Origin: CAVZLD01 sp963776055
GTDB taxonomy: Bacteria; Planctomycetota; Planctomycetia; Pirellulales; Pirellulaceae
Direction: 5' to 3'
DNA: 64,000 nt
Assembly: GCA_963776055.1 (NCBI GenBank)
Contig: CAVZLD010000014.1
Coordinates: 788,079-852,078, forward strand
Shown: one piece after another, positions 7,197 to 16,711 of the stretch
How positions within the stretch are numbered: the stretch's first letter is position 1
Layout of the letters: each line of letters begins with the position of its first letter
The notes under the pieces: model-generated
Told to the model about the DNA's origin: nothing
Seen by the model: only the letters and a program-made list of their open reading frames with translations
Databases searched by the model: none
Program-made: the position numbers and the translations under genes

Positions 7197-8219
7197 TCAG
7201 TGTCCGTCGCTACCGGCGCGCGTGGCGTATGCCTGCCAGGTAGCGGCATCGATGTCATCGCTGACGAACCGCATCGAGGTATCGAGCATCAGGACATTGA
7301 CGCCACCGGAGTGAAAGCTGCGGGCGGTGCGCCAGCCATACGCGGTGTAGAGCAGCGAGGGAGGTCCCGTGACACGTGCCGCCACGCAGTCGAATTCTGG
7401 CGAGTTCGGCGTCCAGTAGTGGTTATAGAGCGCCGAGCGGAATTCGCCGTTGGCCCAAGAGAATCCGCGGGGGTCTGCATAATTCCAAAAGGTGGACAGG
7501 CGGCAGGATTCTTCCGTCAACGGGATGCGTTTGGCAAACGCGTACGCGAACCGCGGGTCGGCTTCGGTTCGCGGCGTGAGTCGTGGCGTGGGCCTTCCCA
7601 GGATACTTTCCGACATCGCGACGGTGTGGCTCAATCCGTCCCTGATTCGTTGGACGGGGGTATGCGAATTGATATAGAAAACGCCGTCCGAATCCATGGG
7701 GGAACCGCCGTCACGCCCGGTTCCGGCGCACGCCGCGTAGTTCGTGGGGCCAAAGGCTGGGTGGACCGGCCGCGCCATGTCGCTGGGGCAAAGAAACTCG
7801 GGGATCAGCCGTCCGACCGCTTCTCGATTCGCCGGTCGCACTTGGAAGTCCTGTCCGTACAGCGGGATCGAGGTGTCGAGTGCGTTGAAGACGGAGGTCT
7901 GTTCCAGGTACGGTGTGAGTTGGGCGAGGGTGGACCAGCGATAAAAATTGTGAGGTGTCATCGGGCTGGCGGGATCCGCTCGGCTGATCGCGCCGGCCGG
8001 ATACCGCCCCCGGGCGGATTCATAGTTGGTCAACGCAACTCCCAGCTGCCGCAGATTGTTAGTGCATTGCGTGCGGCGAGAGCTGGCACGGGCCGCTTGA
8101 ATGGCCGGAATCAACAGCACGGCCAGGAGCCCAATGATGGCGATAACCACGAGCAGCTCAATCAGCGTAAAGCCGTCGAGTCGACGCGCGGCGATCGGTT
8201 TGTGAACAGGGTCCGGCAT
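7197..8219 (-). CDS. DUF1559 prepilin-like secreted protein
   Basis: 340 aa from the ATG at 8219. A type II secretion/type IV pilin-like N-terminus (DGFTLIELLVVIAIIGLLAV) is followed by AIQAARASSRRTQCTNNLRQ, the hallmark of the planctomycete DUF1559 family. The C-terminus has the expected small-residue/His box (SFHSGGVNVLMLDTS). The prepilin peptidase site is the G-F junction in DGFTLIE. The frame remains open further upstream to 8360, but that would overlap the preceding gene; no strong ribosome-binding site decides between ATGs at 8270 and 8219. Lies directly downstream of the beta-propeller PEP-CTERM gene. Confidence 0.9.
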   Translation of the reverse strand: MPDPVHKPIAARRLDGFTLIELLVVIAIIGLLAVLLIPAIQAARASSRRTQCTNNLRQLGVALTNYESARGRYPAGAISRADPASPMTPHNFYRWSTLAQLTPYLEQTSVFNALDTSIPLYGQDFQVRPANREAVGRLIPEFLCPSDMARPVHPAFGPTNYAACAGTGRDGGSPMDSDGVFYINSHTPVQRIRDGLSHTVAMSESILGRPTPRLTPRTEADPRFAYAFAKRIPLTEESCRLSTFWNYADPRGFSWANGEFRSALYNHYWTPNSPEFDCVAARVTGPPSLLYTAYGWRTARSFHSGGVNVLMLDTSMRFVSDDIDAATWQAYATRAGSDGH

Positions 8220-8298
8220 CTTTACCCGTTGCGGCCCCAGCCGCGTTTGTTCGATGTGCCCCGAGGCCATCCCGCCGGACAAGTGTGCAACCGTGGCC

Positions 8299-9768
8299 TC
8301 AGCGTTTCTGACCGGACCGGCTCCTGCCACGAAGCCAAAGCGTCGTGCCGATGAGCGCAAGCCCCCCTAGCACGAAGCCGCTCGGTTCCGGGATGGCGAT
8401 CACGGCCTCCGGCGGACCCATTTCGTAGCCGCCGAACTGGAAGGAAAAGACGATGTCATCCGACGCAAATTCGCCATTTCCATCCCAGTCACCGGTGGCC
8501 CAGGTCGAATTGTCCGTCAAGTTGTCTTCGTACTCGCCCACAACAAAAACAGCGACCATGTCGTTGCTGTCGAACTGCCCGTCTAAGTTCGCGTCACCCA
8601 CGTACGTGTTCTTGAGCGTTTCGATCCAATACAGGCGATCGTCGCCGTTGACCTGTCCATCTTGGTTCAGATCGTAGACTCCACCAGTGTCGCCTTCCCG
8701 GACGGCGGAGGTCAACTGATCAATGTCGATCGCCGTCAGGCGGCCGTCTCCGTTGTAGTCGCCCGCCAGGGGGCGAGGCAAGATGGCCGTCGGTTGAAAG
8801 TCGGCTCCGCCCTGCAGAAACGGTTCACCAGCGTCGGGAAGTCCATCCTGTAGACGGTAGCGAAATACCGCGCCGGGGAACAGCATGTCGCCGTAGATCG
8901 GATCGCCCGGCCGATTGTTTCCGAGGCTTGTGACGAGGAGTTCGTTGTCCGCGGTGACCAAGAGACCGGAGGGGTAGGCGGCCTGCGCGACCGTCTGCGC
9001 ACCGGTGACCGCTCCCGCCTCGACGTCGAATTTCACAATTCCTTGGCCAAAGAGGCTTGCCACGTAAAGATCGTTGTCTGCATCCAGTGCGATTCCGTTG
9101 GCGCCCAGCAGTTGCCCGGGCACTTCGGCGAAGACCCCCGCCAGCGCGAATTCGTTTGTTTCCGGAAGGTACTCGTATTCCAGAACCGAGCCATTGAATG
9201 CGTCGTCGGCGAAACTACTGACCAGCAGGTTTCCATCGGGTCCCGCTTCGATATCCGTCCGCCCGGTCACCGGTCCCAGAGCCAGGTCGGGCAACCGGGT
9301 CCCGTCGGCTGTAAATCGGGCAATCAGATTCGAGTCTCCCAGGTTCGGTCCCAATTCGCCGACCAGCAAAGCGTCGCTCGGCGGATGGTAGAACAGTCCG
9401 GCCGGACCTGTGATGCCGGTGGCGAACGTCTCCAAGAAATCCCCGGTGGCGGCGTCGTAACGGAGCACTCGACCGTCGCCGGTGGTCAAGTCCACACTCG
9501 TGACGAACAGGTCGCCTTCAAAACCGATCACCATGGCGCTCGGCATGAAAAGTCCACCGTTCGTCGCGAGGTCGTCGCCTACCAGGTCCCCCAAATATCG
9601 GCCGTCCTCGACCGAGTATCGCATCACGCGGTGAGTTGCCCGGTCACTGACCAGATACTCCGGTTCGGTGGCGGTCAGGCGGCAGCACGTGAGGATTACC
9701 AGGACGGACGCAGAGTGTTGCAGGATGGCGGGCAGTTGGGACATGCGCATCACGAGGGGCCTATGCAA
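8299..9768 (-). CDS. Beta-propeller, dockerin and PEP-CTERM exported protein
   Basis: 489 aa. A signal peptide (to about residue 34) is followed by an NHL/SMP-30-like beta-propeller of ~300 residues with repeated blades (DGRVLRYDAATGDFLETF, DADNDLYVASLFGQGI, ADNELLVTSLG). Ca-binding dockerin/EF-hand-like repeats follow (GDYNGDGRLTAIDIDQL, DLNQDGQVNGDD, GDANLDGQFDSNDM, GDWDGNGEFASDD), then the PEP-CTERM anchor (IPEPSG, hydrophobic helix, RGRSRS). Exported and sorted to the cell envelope. The same last EF-hand pair plus PEP-CTERM cassette recurs in the gene at 62367-63915. Confidence 0.87.
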   Translation of the reverse strand: MHRPLVMRMSQLPAILQHSASVLVILTCCRLTATEPEYLVSDRATHRVMRYSVEDGRYLGDLVGDDLATNGGLFMPSAMVIGFEGDLFVTSVDLTTGDGRVLRYDAATGDFLETFATGITGPAGLFYHPPSDALLVGELGPNLGDSNLIARFTADGTRLPDLALGPVTGRTDIEAGPDGNLLVSSFADDAFNGSVLEYEYLPETNEFALAGVFAEVPGQLLGANGIALDADNDLYVASLFGQGIVKFDVEAGAVTGAQTVAQAAYPSGLLVTADNELLVTSLGNNRPGDPIYGDMLFPGAVFRYRLQDGLPDAGEPFLQGGADFQPTAILPRPLAGDYNGDGRLTAIDIDQLTSAVREGDTGGVYDLNQDGQVNGDDRLYWIETLKNTYVGDANLDGQFDSNDMVAVFVVGEYEDNLTDNSTWATGDWDGNGEFASDDIVFSFQFGGYEMGPPEAVIAIPEPSGFVLGGLALIGTTLWLRGRSRSGQKR

Positions 9769-9875
9769 AGGGAGAAGAGTGGAACGGACGGTCGAAGTCC
9801 GGTGGCGTCCAGGGGGTCCCCGTTAATCTAGGCAATTCGCCCGTTTCATGTCAAATGCCCAGCTTTCTGCGGCGG

Positions 9876-9904
9876 TTGTGAGTTGGTGGGGGGACTGCTA
9901 GAAT
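9876..9904 (+). promoter_or_regulatory. Probable sigma70-type promoter of dehydrogenase gene
   Basis: TTGTGA (9876-9881) and TAGAAT (9899-9904) are separated by 17 bases, about 100 bases upstream of the GTG start at 10008. The -10 matches the consensus in five of six positions, the -35 in four. Confidence 0.45.
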
Positions 9905-10007
9905 CCGCGTCTTGCGCTCCAACGAGCGAGGTAAAGGGCTGTGTCGTTCGGTCCGAAGGCAAATCGGGACGCGCGACGAAGAGACAATCCTCAAGAGGTC
10001 GACGACC

Positions 10008-11084
10008 GTGAGCAACACGTTGAAAATCGCCGTGATTGGTGGAGATGGAACGGGTCCAGAAGTGACCGCCGAGGCGTTAAAGGTGCTGGGGGCCGTGTCG
10101 AAGTTAGAGGGCTTCCGTTACGAGTTGACCGAATTCGATTTTGGCGGTGAGCGATACCTGAAGACCGGGGAAGTGCTGCCCAATGGCGCCGTGGAGGAAT
10201 TGCGCACCCACGACGCGATCTTCCTGGGGGCGGTTGGACATCCGGACGTGGCCCCTGGAATCCTGGAAAAGGGGCTGCTGCTGGAGTTGCGATTCCAACT
10301 GGATCAATACATCAACTTGCGCCCGGTGCAACTTTATCCGGGCGTCGAGACGCCGTTGGCCGGCAAGGGGCCGGATGACATCAATTTCGTCGTTGTTCGG
10401 GAAAACACGGAGGATCTTTACGCCGGCGTCGGCGGCTTTCTGAAGAAGTTCACGCCGGACGAAGTCGCCAGCCAAACCGCCGTGTACACGCGGAAAGGCT
10501 GTGAGCGATGTATCCGCTGGGCATTTGAATTCACGCGGAAACGGAATAACCCCAAGGGCAAGATGTTGACGCTCGTCGCCAAGACGAATGTGCTGACGTT
10601 TGGGCATGACCTGTGGTGGAGAACGTTCGAAGCCGTGGCGAAGGAGTATCCGGACGTGAAGGCGGACTACAACCATGTCGATGCCTGCTGCATGTGGATG
10701 GTCAAGAATCCCGAGTATTACGACGTGATTGTGACGACGAATATGTTTGGCGATATCATCACGGATTTGGGAGCCATGATTCAGGGCGGAATGGGCGTCG
10801 CTGCCGGAGGCAATATCAATCCCGATGCGGGTGGGACGAGTATGTTCGAACCGATGGGTGGCAGCGCACCGAAGTACACCGGTAAGAATGTGATCAATCC
10901 GATCGCCGCGATCAGCGCGATGGCCATGTTGCTCGAACAGTCCGGATATGAAGCGGCCGGCGAGCGCGTGCTGCAGGCCGTTCAGCAGGTTACCGGGACG
11001 AAGATGAAGAGCCAGGCGGCCGGCCGCATGGGATGTTCCACGACGGAAGTCGGTGACTTGGTCGTTGCGGCGCTGCAGAACTGA
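10008..11084 (+). CDS. Isopropylmalate/isocitrate dehydrogenase family enzyme
   Basis: 358 aa from GTG at 10008 (the frame reaches back to 9912, but similarity begins at NTLKIAVIGGDGTGPEV). Decarboxylating beta-hydroxyacid dehydrogenase with the NAD-binding loop FEPMGGSAPKYTGKNVINP, the metal-binding DIITDLGAMIQGGMG and the substrate-loop motif RENTEDLYAG. It is most likely 3-isopropylmalate dehydrogenase (leucine biosynthesis). However, the RENTED loop also resembles isocitrate, homoisocitrate and tartrate dehydrogenases, so the substrate is not certain. GAGGT precedes the GTG. No leu neighbours are present. Confidence 0.85.
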   Translation: MSNTLKIAVIGGDGTGPEVTAEALKVLGAVSKLEGFRYELTEFDFGGERYLKTGEVLPNGAVEELRTHDAIFLGAVGHPDVAPGILEKGLLLELRFQLDQYINLRPVQLYPGVETPLAGKGPDDINFVVVRENTEDLYAGVGGFLKKFTPDEVASQTAVYTRKGCERCIRWAFEFTRKRNNPKGKMLTLVAKTNVLTFGHDLWWRTFEAVAKEYPDVKADYNHVDACCMWMVKNPEYYDVIVTTNMFGDIITDLGAMIQGGMGVAAGGNINPDAGGTSMFEPMGGSAPKYTGKNVINPIAAISAMAMLLEQSGYEAAGERVLQAVQQVTGTKMKSQAAGRMGCSTTEVGDLVVAALQN

Positions 11085-11533
11085 CTTCTTGATGTTGGGT
11101 GGGGTACCATGGCGAAGTGGTCGGCCACGGAGGATGCTCGGACCGGACCACTCCGAATGATATCGTCCCCTACAAGCCGTACGACCCGTGCGCCCGACGC
11201 GTCGTGGCTCCGTCCGGCAGGCACTTGCCTTTTCCGCAAGTCGGATGCTCGGAAGCCCGTACTATCCTGACAACAGGCGGTCCGGCTGTGGATCGACTCC
11301 GCCCCGTGATCGATGGGGGCGCCGTCAAGCCGTCCGCGGATGGGCTGCCATCACGGTGGTGGCTGGCGGCCCGAACGCCTGACTGGGGATTTGCATCGGT
11401 TTCTGCGAATCCGGCGATTTCTCGGGAATATTCGGTGACCGGTGCGAATCAGTAGAAAGTAGTCCACCAGACGCTCGGCGACTGGGCTGGGTTGTCAAAC
11501 GTTTTTGCGTATTCTTTGGAGGGTTGAAAAACC
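11085..11533. other. Intergenic region, no gene recognised
   Basis: About 450 bases between the dehydrogenase gene and the small lipoprotein gene. Short open frames occur, but none has a credible start site or a recognisable protein. No strong hairpin was seen. Confidence 0.5.
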
Positions 11534-11734
11534 ATGAAGAAGTTCGGCATGTTGTTGATCTGCGTCAGTCTTTCCACATTCGTCCTGGGGTGCTCCTCCG
11601 AGACGCAAACACAGACTGAGCAAGCTGTAGATAGCGCCGTCGAGGACGCGCAGGACGCCGCGGACACAGCGGTTGAGGCGGCGGACGAGGCGGTTGATGC
11701 AGCCACTGATGCAGTGGAAGACGCAGTCAACTGA
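11534..11734 (+). CDS. Small acidic Ala-rich lipoprotein
   Basis: 66 aa. Lipoprotein signal peptide MKKFGMLLICVSLSTFVLGC with lipobox VLGC, so the mature protein starts at Cys20. The mature part is a single acidic, Ala-rich helix built of imperfect repeats (AVEDAQDAADTAVEAADEAV), probably a coiled coil lying along the envelope, reminiscent of Lpp-type proteins. GGAGGG lies 10 bases before the ATG. A strong intrinsic terminator follows at 11862. Confidence 0.8.
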   Translation: MKKFGMLLICVSLSTFVLGCSSETQTQTEQAVDSAVEDAQDAADTAVEAADEAVDAATDAVEDAVN

Positions 11735-11861
11735 GTTCAAGAGCTACCGCGACAGCCCGACAGCCGTGATCCAGCGGTGTTCCGCCGGGCTCGTCGTGGA
11801 GCGAATCGAGCCAGCGTGTTGGCCGCGATGAATCGGCGAACCGAGCTCGATGAATGATCCA

Positions 11862-11901
11862 GGGTGTTGCTCCCGTAGAAGCGGAAGCAACACCCTTTTT
11901 T
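11862..11901 (+). terminator. Rho-independent terminator
   Basis: Perfect 10-bp stem GGGTGTTGCT / AGCAACACCC (11862-11871, 11886-11895) with a 14-base loop, followed by six T. Ends the transcript of the small lipoprotein gene. Confidence 0.85.
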
Positions 11902-11971
11902 CTTCCTAGGGGTGGAGCATCTGTCGGCTGCACCGATCGAAGCCCGCGCAGGAGCGGGCATTCGGCGTCGC

Positions 11972-12475
11972 TCAGGAGACGGGGGGCACTTGTGCCCGCT
12001 CCAGTTCGGCCAAGACGGCGGCTTCGCCATCACTAACGCGCTGACCGCCGATGCCGAGGAAGTCGCCCTCCTTGGCCGCCTCTGCGACAGCTTTCGCGAT
12101 GTCCATCACCCAGGTGCGATAATCCTGGAGTTCCGCGGTGGCTTGTTTCACGGCGAGTAATTGCTGAGCGGATTGAAACCGTTCGACGGCCGCTTGCCGC
12201 AATTTGTCCGGTGCCGACGAGGCGCTGGAGAGCGGTACGAGTTCACGGATCGCTGCTTGGCCGGCCTTGATTTCTTCGGCGGCCGATAGCTCTTGCACGA
12301 GGACGCTTGTTCCTTGCTGACCGGCATAGGCTTGCTGGCAGGCGACCATTGCTTCCTTCAGTGTTCCCAACAGCCCACTTCGCCCAGCGGAAGCAACCGC
12401 CGCGGCGACCAAGTGGGGTGTATCGCGCAGCAGCGACCATTCCTCGGGTCCGAAATCTGACCTCTGTACTGGCAT
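11972..12475 (-). CDS. Hypothetical helical protein
   Basis: 167 aa, starting MPVQRSDFGPEEWSLLRDTP. Strongly helical and Ala/Gln-rich, without signal peptide or membrane segment, so probably cytoplasmic. I do not recognise the family. AGGAGG stands 9 bases before the ATG at 12475; the longer frame to 12730 is not supported. It is divergent from the DUF937 gene, separated by ~370 bases. Possibly a chaperone-like or stress protein, but nothing in the sequence proves it. Confidence 0.65.
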   Translation of the reverse strand: MPVQRSDFGPEEWSLLRDTPHLVAAAVASAGRSGLLGTLKEAMVACQQAYAGQQGTSVLVQELSAAEEIKAGQAAIRELVPLSSASSAPDKLRQAAVERFQSAQQLLAVKQATAELQDYRTWVMDIAKAVAEAAKEGDFLGIGGQRVSDGEAAVLAELERAQVPPVS

Positions 12476-12847
12476 ATCTCTAAACCTCCTGCTTGAACTG
12501 ACGATGTCTTCGAAATCGCATCCGCCATGTCGGCGGTTTCTCCTGCCGCCACAAAGTAGAACACTCCCGTGGCATCGTAGTCTGCGGTTCATCATGTGAC
12601 CAGTCGGCGCATGCGCCGTAGACCTTCCGACCTTCGACTCGGGAAAGGCGACGCGGTGGCACAAGCAGAACCGCGAGTCGGCTTCCCTTTTGCATCTACT
12701 TGTTGGGGCGGACGGCCTCAGATACAACACGGGGCATAGTGGTCCGTTCGGCAGCGGTACGGTGTCGTGGTTTCGTCACTGTTGTGACTGCCAAGAGTCG
12801 ATGGTTGGCGCGTTGTTCTGCGCGAAAGAAACGGGGGGGACAAAACG
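12476..12847. other. Divergent intergenic region
   Basis: About 370 bases between two divergently transcribed genes, so it must carry both promoters. I see no strong consensus promoter, hairpin or further gene. Confidence 0.45.
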
Positions 12848-13909
12848 ATGAATCTAGTTCAGTTGCTACTTAAGCTCCTAAGTGGAAATGTGCTGAGCCA
12901 ATTGGCAGAATCGCTCGGTTTGGAACGACAAAAGGCAGAAACGGGGATCAAGGCTGTGATTCCCAGTTTGCTGGCGGCCTTGACCGGTTTGACGAGTGCG
13001 TCCGGCGGGGCGGACAAGTTGGCGCGGGCGGTGGATGACGCGGATGACAGTCTGTTGGACGAACTGGGAAAAGTGTTTGGCGGCGGCGCATCGTTTGCCG
13101 ACAAGGGGGCGGGGATCTTAGGATCGTTACTCGGTTCCGGTACGGTCGGCGATCTGGCGGGGGCCATTGGTCGGGTTGCCGGCTTGAGTGGCGGTGCCTC
13201 CAAATCGATGTTGGGCATGCTCGTTCCCGTCGTGTTGGGGATGTTAAAGAAGCACAAGCAGGAAAACCAGTTGGACGCGGGCGGCTTGGCCGAATTGTTG
13301 AAGGGTCAGCGAGCAAATATTTCGAGTGCGATGCCAAAGGAGCTGGGCACGGCGCTGGCCAATTTGCAGGGCTTGACCGGAGTATCCGACTGGGTGAACG
13401 ATGCCGCAGCATCGGCGGGGAAGGTGGCCAGCGCTTCGCATGTGGCGACTCCGACTACGCCTCCTGCGAATGGCTCGAAGTGGTTCTGGCCATTGCTCGC
13501 CGCGCTGCTGTTGCTTGGCCTGCTGTGGTACTTCTGGCCCAAGAACGAAGCGGTCGAAGTCGAGCCCCAAGTGCCGGGAGTAACCGGCGTGGAGTTGACC
13601 GCTCCGGCCGTGACACGCGACATTACGGATCTGTTCGCGCAAGCGACTGCCGACTTCAACGGGATCACCGACGCGGCGTCGGCCGAAGCTGCTCTGCCGC
13701 GGCTGCGGGAACTTCCTGGCCGTTTTGAACAGGTGGCCAGTGATGTCGCGCTGATTCCGGAAGCCGAACGTGGTCCGTTGATGACTCTTTGGAACGAGAG
13801 TATCGCCACGTTGAAACGCCTGATCGATACGGTTTCGGCGCTGCCCGGAGTACGGACGGTACTCGAGCCGGTCGTGGAGCAGCTGATGCAGACGCTGAAT
13901 CAAGGATGA
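12848..13909 (+). CDS. DUF937 domain protein with membrane anchor
   Basis: 353 aa. Residues ~1-160 match the DUF937/YidB-like pattern: repeated helical hairpins rich in Gly/Leu (LLKLLSGNVLSQLAESLG, GAGILGSLLGSGTVGDLA, SMLGMLVPVVLGMLKKH). A Thr/Pro linker leads to one transmembrane helix (WFWPLLAALLLLGLLWYFW, about residues 212-230). A ~115-aa helical C-terminal domain with unknown function follows. The N-terminal start MNLVQLLLKLL follows a G-rich ribosome-binding site. Probably a membrane-tethered envelope protein. A terminator follows at 13997. Confidence 0.8.
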   Translation: MNLVQLLLKLLSGNVLSQLAESLGLERQKAETGIKAVIPSLLAALTGLTSASGGADKLARAVDDADDSLLDELGKVFGGGASFADKGAGILGSLLGSGTVGDLAGAIGRVAGLSGGASKSMLGMLVPVVLGMLKKHKQENQLDAGGLAELLKGQRANISSAMPKELGTALANLQGLTGVSDWVNDAAASAGKVASASHVATPTTPPANGSKWFWPLLAALLLLGLLWYFWPKNEAVEVEPQVPGVTGVELTAPAVTRDITDLFAQATADFNGITDAASAEAALPRLRELPGRFEQVASDVALIPEAERGPLMTLWNESIATLKRLIDTVSALPGVRTVLEPVVEQLMQTLNQG

Positions 13910-13996
13910 GGCGGGCTGTTGCTGCACGGATTGGCATGATCCCTGCGGTCGCGTAAGCCGTTGAGCGTCATTGGCGCTCGTGGCAGACATCACAGT

Positions 13997-14040
13997 CGGG
14001 TGGTTGTGCGAGGCGAGGCCTCGCGGGACCACCCGTTTTT
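13997..14040 (+). terminator. Rho-independent terminator
   Basis: 8-bp stem CGGGTGGT / ACCACCCG (13997-14004, 14028-14035) enclosing an inner cgaggc/gcctcg hairpin, followed by TTTTTCTTTT. Terminates the DUF937 transcript. Confidence 0.75.
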
Positions 14041-14205
14041 CTTTTCCGAGTGACCCTCGCTGGGCTCGAGGTGACGGAATGTCACGATTATCCGACTTCC
14101 GGCAGCTTCTGTCCCGCCGTTTGTTGCGGTTTCCTCGCGTTGGGACTGCGCCGCGACGGTCGATAGGTCGTATACGGATTGCGAAGTTCACACAAGGAGG
14201 AGTTC

Positions 14206-15471
14206 ATGCGATACACCACAAGCCGGCTGTTCGGGGGCCTCGCGATTGTGTTTTTTATGGTCCCGTCCCTTGTTTGGGGCCAGAGTTACGGGATTGAGCT
14301 CCACAACACGACCACGCCGGCGGCGGGAGCCATGGGCGGTACCAGTGTGGCGCGGCCGCAGGATGTGATGGCTTCGATTCATGCGAACCCCGCTTCGCTG
14401 ACGCAATTCGAGGGCACGCATTTCTTAGTCGGGGGGGCTTGGTCGGAGCCCACGTACAATTTGGCCCATGCGGGTGGATTCCTGCCAGGTCTCGGCCCGT
14501 TCGCGGCCAAGTCGGAATCAGAGGGCACCGCTTTAGGCGGCTTTGGCTTGGCGCAGGATCTGCGTGCCTTGGGCATCCCGGCCACGGCCGGTATCAGCCT
14601 GGCCGCCTCCGCCGGTGCGGGACTCAGTTTTCGCGACGTTCCGGAAAGCCGTGGGACCGGCACCACGATCTCATTCTTGCAGATCACGAATGCCCTGGGT
14701 GTCGATTTAACGGATCGATTGTCCATCGGTGCTGCGCTGTCGCTGGGAACGGGCGCGATGGATCCGCCCTTCGTGGGGATCGGAGCGAACACGGTGGACT
14801 ACGCTCTCCGCGGAGCGCTCGGCCTGAATTACGAGTTGGGATGCTGTACCGACCTCGGGTTCTACTATCAGACCAAGCAGTGCTACAACTTCGACGACGT
14901 CATCAGTCTGGAATTGCCCGGCGGGGGTTACGGGGTCGTGCAGGACATCGATGCAGACTTACCGAGCAACTTCGGTTTGGGGATTGCCAATCGATCTCTG
15001 ATGGATGGCCGGCTCCTGGTAGCGGCGGATGTGCTCTACAAGAACTGGGACGAAGCCGCCCTGTTCGGGGCCCTGTACAACGATCAATGGGTCCTACAGA
15101 TGGGTGCGCAATACAGCATGTCGCCGCGCGTGCGGCTTCGTCTAGGCTACGCCTACGCGGAGAACCCAATCGACCCGAATCCGGGCTCGTCGGCGGGTGG
15201 TATTGCACCTCCGGGAGCGGTGAACGCGATCCAGTACATTCAAGGCACGCTTGCGGTGACCAATCCACACCGGCTCACAGGAGGCGTGGGGGTTCGTGAT
15301 GCCCTGCCCGGAATTGACCTCGACTTTATGGGCGGCGGAATGTTCGAATCATCCGAACAGCTCGGCGACCTGACCGCTGCTTCGGTGGAAAGCTACTGGG
15401 TTGGTGCCGGTGTGACCTGGCGATTCGGTCGGGGGAGCTGTCGACGGCTACCGGCACCGGATCGTTGGTGA
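14206..15471 (+). CDS. FadL/OmpP1-like outer-membrane transporter
   Basis: 421 aa. A signal peptide (MRYTTSRLFGG to LVWGQS) is followed by the FadL hatch-like start with the family NPA-type motif (GAMGGTSVARPQDVMASIHA, then NPASL). Alternating beta-strands run to an aromatic C-terminus region (WVGAGVTWRFG). Such barrels import hydrophobic compounds across the outer membrane. AAGGAGG lies 7 bases before the ATG at 14206. Another barrel gene begins 45 bases downstream, so the two probably form an operon. Confidence 0.8.
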   Translation: MRYTTSRLFGGLAIVFFMVPSLVWGQSYGIELHNTTTPAAGAMGGTSVARPQDVMASIHANPASLTQFEGTHFLVGGAWSEPTYNLAHAGGFLPGLGPFAAKSESEGTALGGFGLAQDLRALGIPATAGISLAASAGAGLSFRDVPESRGTGTTISFLQITNALGVDLTDRLSIGAALSLGTGAMDPPFVGIGANTVDYALRGALGLNYELGCCTDLGFYYQTKQCYNFDDVISLELPGGGYGVVQDIDADLPSNFGLGIANRSLMDGRLLVAADVLYKNWDEAALFGALYNDQWVLQMGAQYSMSPRVRLRLGYAYAENPIDPNPGSSAGGIAPPGAVNAIQYIQGTLAVTNPHRLTGGVGVRDALPGIDLDFMGGGMFESSEQLGDLTAASVESYWVGAGVTWRFGRGSCRRLPAPDRW

Positions 15472-15516
15472 TCGGAGCGTCATCCAAAACTGACCGGCGG
15501 ATGGCTTTGAGGAATC

Positions 15517-16428
15517 ATGAACATACGCTATCGACTCCTGATTGTGTGCGCGATCATCGTGTGGACGTCGGCCTCGGTGACGTCGGCCGCCCCTCCTTGC
15601 GGTCGGTGTTCCCACCGGGCGGGGGAAGAGGAACCGTTCTTCCTGTTCCTGGACGACTTCTGTCATCCGCACTGCGCACGGGACCCGTATGAAGAGCGAA
15701 TCGAGACCGAACGGCACGACTTTACGCAGTCGACGAAGACCGTTGGACGGGGCGTTGTCCAGCTCGAAGGCGGTTACTCCTACTTTCACAAATCGAACGA
15801 AGAAGATACGGAAAACTCCCATACTACGCCCGAACTGTTCCTGCGAGTGGGGCTCACCGAAGACATCGAGTTCCGCGTGCGTTGGAACTACGCGTGGCGA
15901 TTCATTGACGAAGAAGACAACGTGGATGGCGCCGAGGATTTTCGCTGGAGCCTCAAATTGGGCATCACCGAACAACGTGGTTTCCGACCCGAAAGCGCGC
16001 TGGAAGTCCGTTCGACCGCCCCGACGGGTGGATCTGCTTGGTCTACCGAACGCGTTGAGTTCGGTCTCGACTACATCTACGGTTGGGAGATCACCGAAAC
16101 GACGTCGCTCTACGGTTCTACCGGATTCGGCTCCAATGCACTTGGCGATTTTGGGTACCTGCCCGAGGAGCCGGCGGCTGATCGGTTTATGGCGTGGTCT
16201 CAATCCGTTGCCCTCGGCTGCGAGCTTTCGGAACGGAACACCTTGTATTCCGAATTCTTTGGCATCTTCACCAGCGGGTTGGAAGACAACGTGTCGCCCG
16301 TTCTGTTCAACATCGGGATTGACCACTACGTGACAGACGACGTGATCGTTGATTTTCGTGTCGGAATGGGACTGAACCAGGACGCCGATGATTTCTTCGC
16401 CGGGGTCGGAGGTGGCTGCCGCTTCTGA
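15517..16428 (+). CDS. Outer-membrane beta-barrel, MetA-pathway-like (PF13557-type)
   Basis: 303 aa. A signal peptide ends near residue 25. A Cys/His-rich segment follows (PPCGRCSH, DDFCHPHCARDP), then the start typical of the phenol MetA-pathway transporter family (ETERHDFTQSTKTVGRGVVQ). Antiparallel beta-strands end in the aromatic C-terminal Phe (GGGCRF), the outer-membrane insertion signal. GAGGA precedes the ATG. It lies just downstream of the FadL-like gene. The four-Cys N-terminal segment is unusual for the family and could bind metal or form disulfides. Confidence 0.75.
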   Translation: MNIRYRLLIVCAIIVWTSASVTSAAPPCGRCSHRAGEEEPFFLFLDDFCHPHCARDPYEERIETERHDFTQSTKTVGRGVVQLEGGYSYFHKSNEEDTENSHTTPELFLRVGLTEDIEFRVRWNYAWRFIDEEDNVDGAEDFRWSLKLGITEQRGFRPESALEVRSTAPTGGSAWSTERVEFGLDYIYGWEITETTSLYGSTGFGSNALGDFGYLPEEPAADRFMAWSQSVALGCELSERNTLYSEFFGIFTSGLEDNVSPVLFNIGIDHYVTDDVIVDFRVGMGLNQDADDFFAGVGGGCRF

Positions 16429-16711
16429 TGCAGAAAGTCCGTTGCCGGCGATACGCGGGCCGTGCTGGAACGGCCGAGACGCGCGATTTGCCGAAAGGAT
16501 CCCGCAAATTCGGCGGCACTCCCGGGTGTGTTGTTTCCCCAACGCGTGGGGAGCTGGAGCGAGCGCCCCGCGGCGAGTGCAGGTCGCGCGGACCGGCGGC
16601 GCTTGCGCGAGGTTTCTTTCAAGCCGGAAGGGCGACGAGGCGCTACCGGGAAACGCTTCGCGCTGTCACCCAACGTGCGGGCCCGTCCGCTCCGATCTTG
16701 ACGCAGCACGC

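Noticed and set aside
6747..8354. 535-codon plus-strand open frame opposite the DUF1559 gene
   Set aside because: Lies antisense to a clear DUF1559 protein; composition is Arg/Gly/Val-rich without domains. A shadow frame caused by high GC.
10008..11084. Firm assignment as LeuB
   Set aside because: The RENTEDLYAG loop also fits isocitrate, homoisocitrate and tartrate dehydrogenases, and no leucine genes are adjacent, so no gene symbol was given.
13244..14191. 315-codon minus-strand open frame
   Set aside because: Antisense to the DUF937 gene and crossing its terminator; no domain.
15448..16542. 364-codon minus-strand open frame
   Set aside because: Antisense to the outer-membrane barrel gene, no family resemblance.
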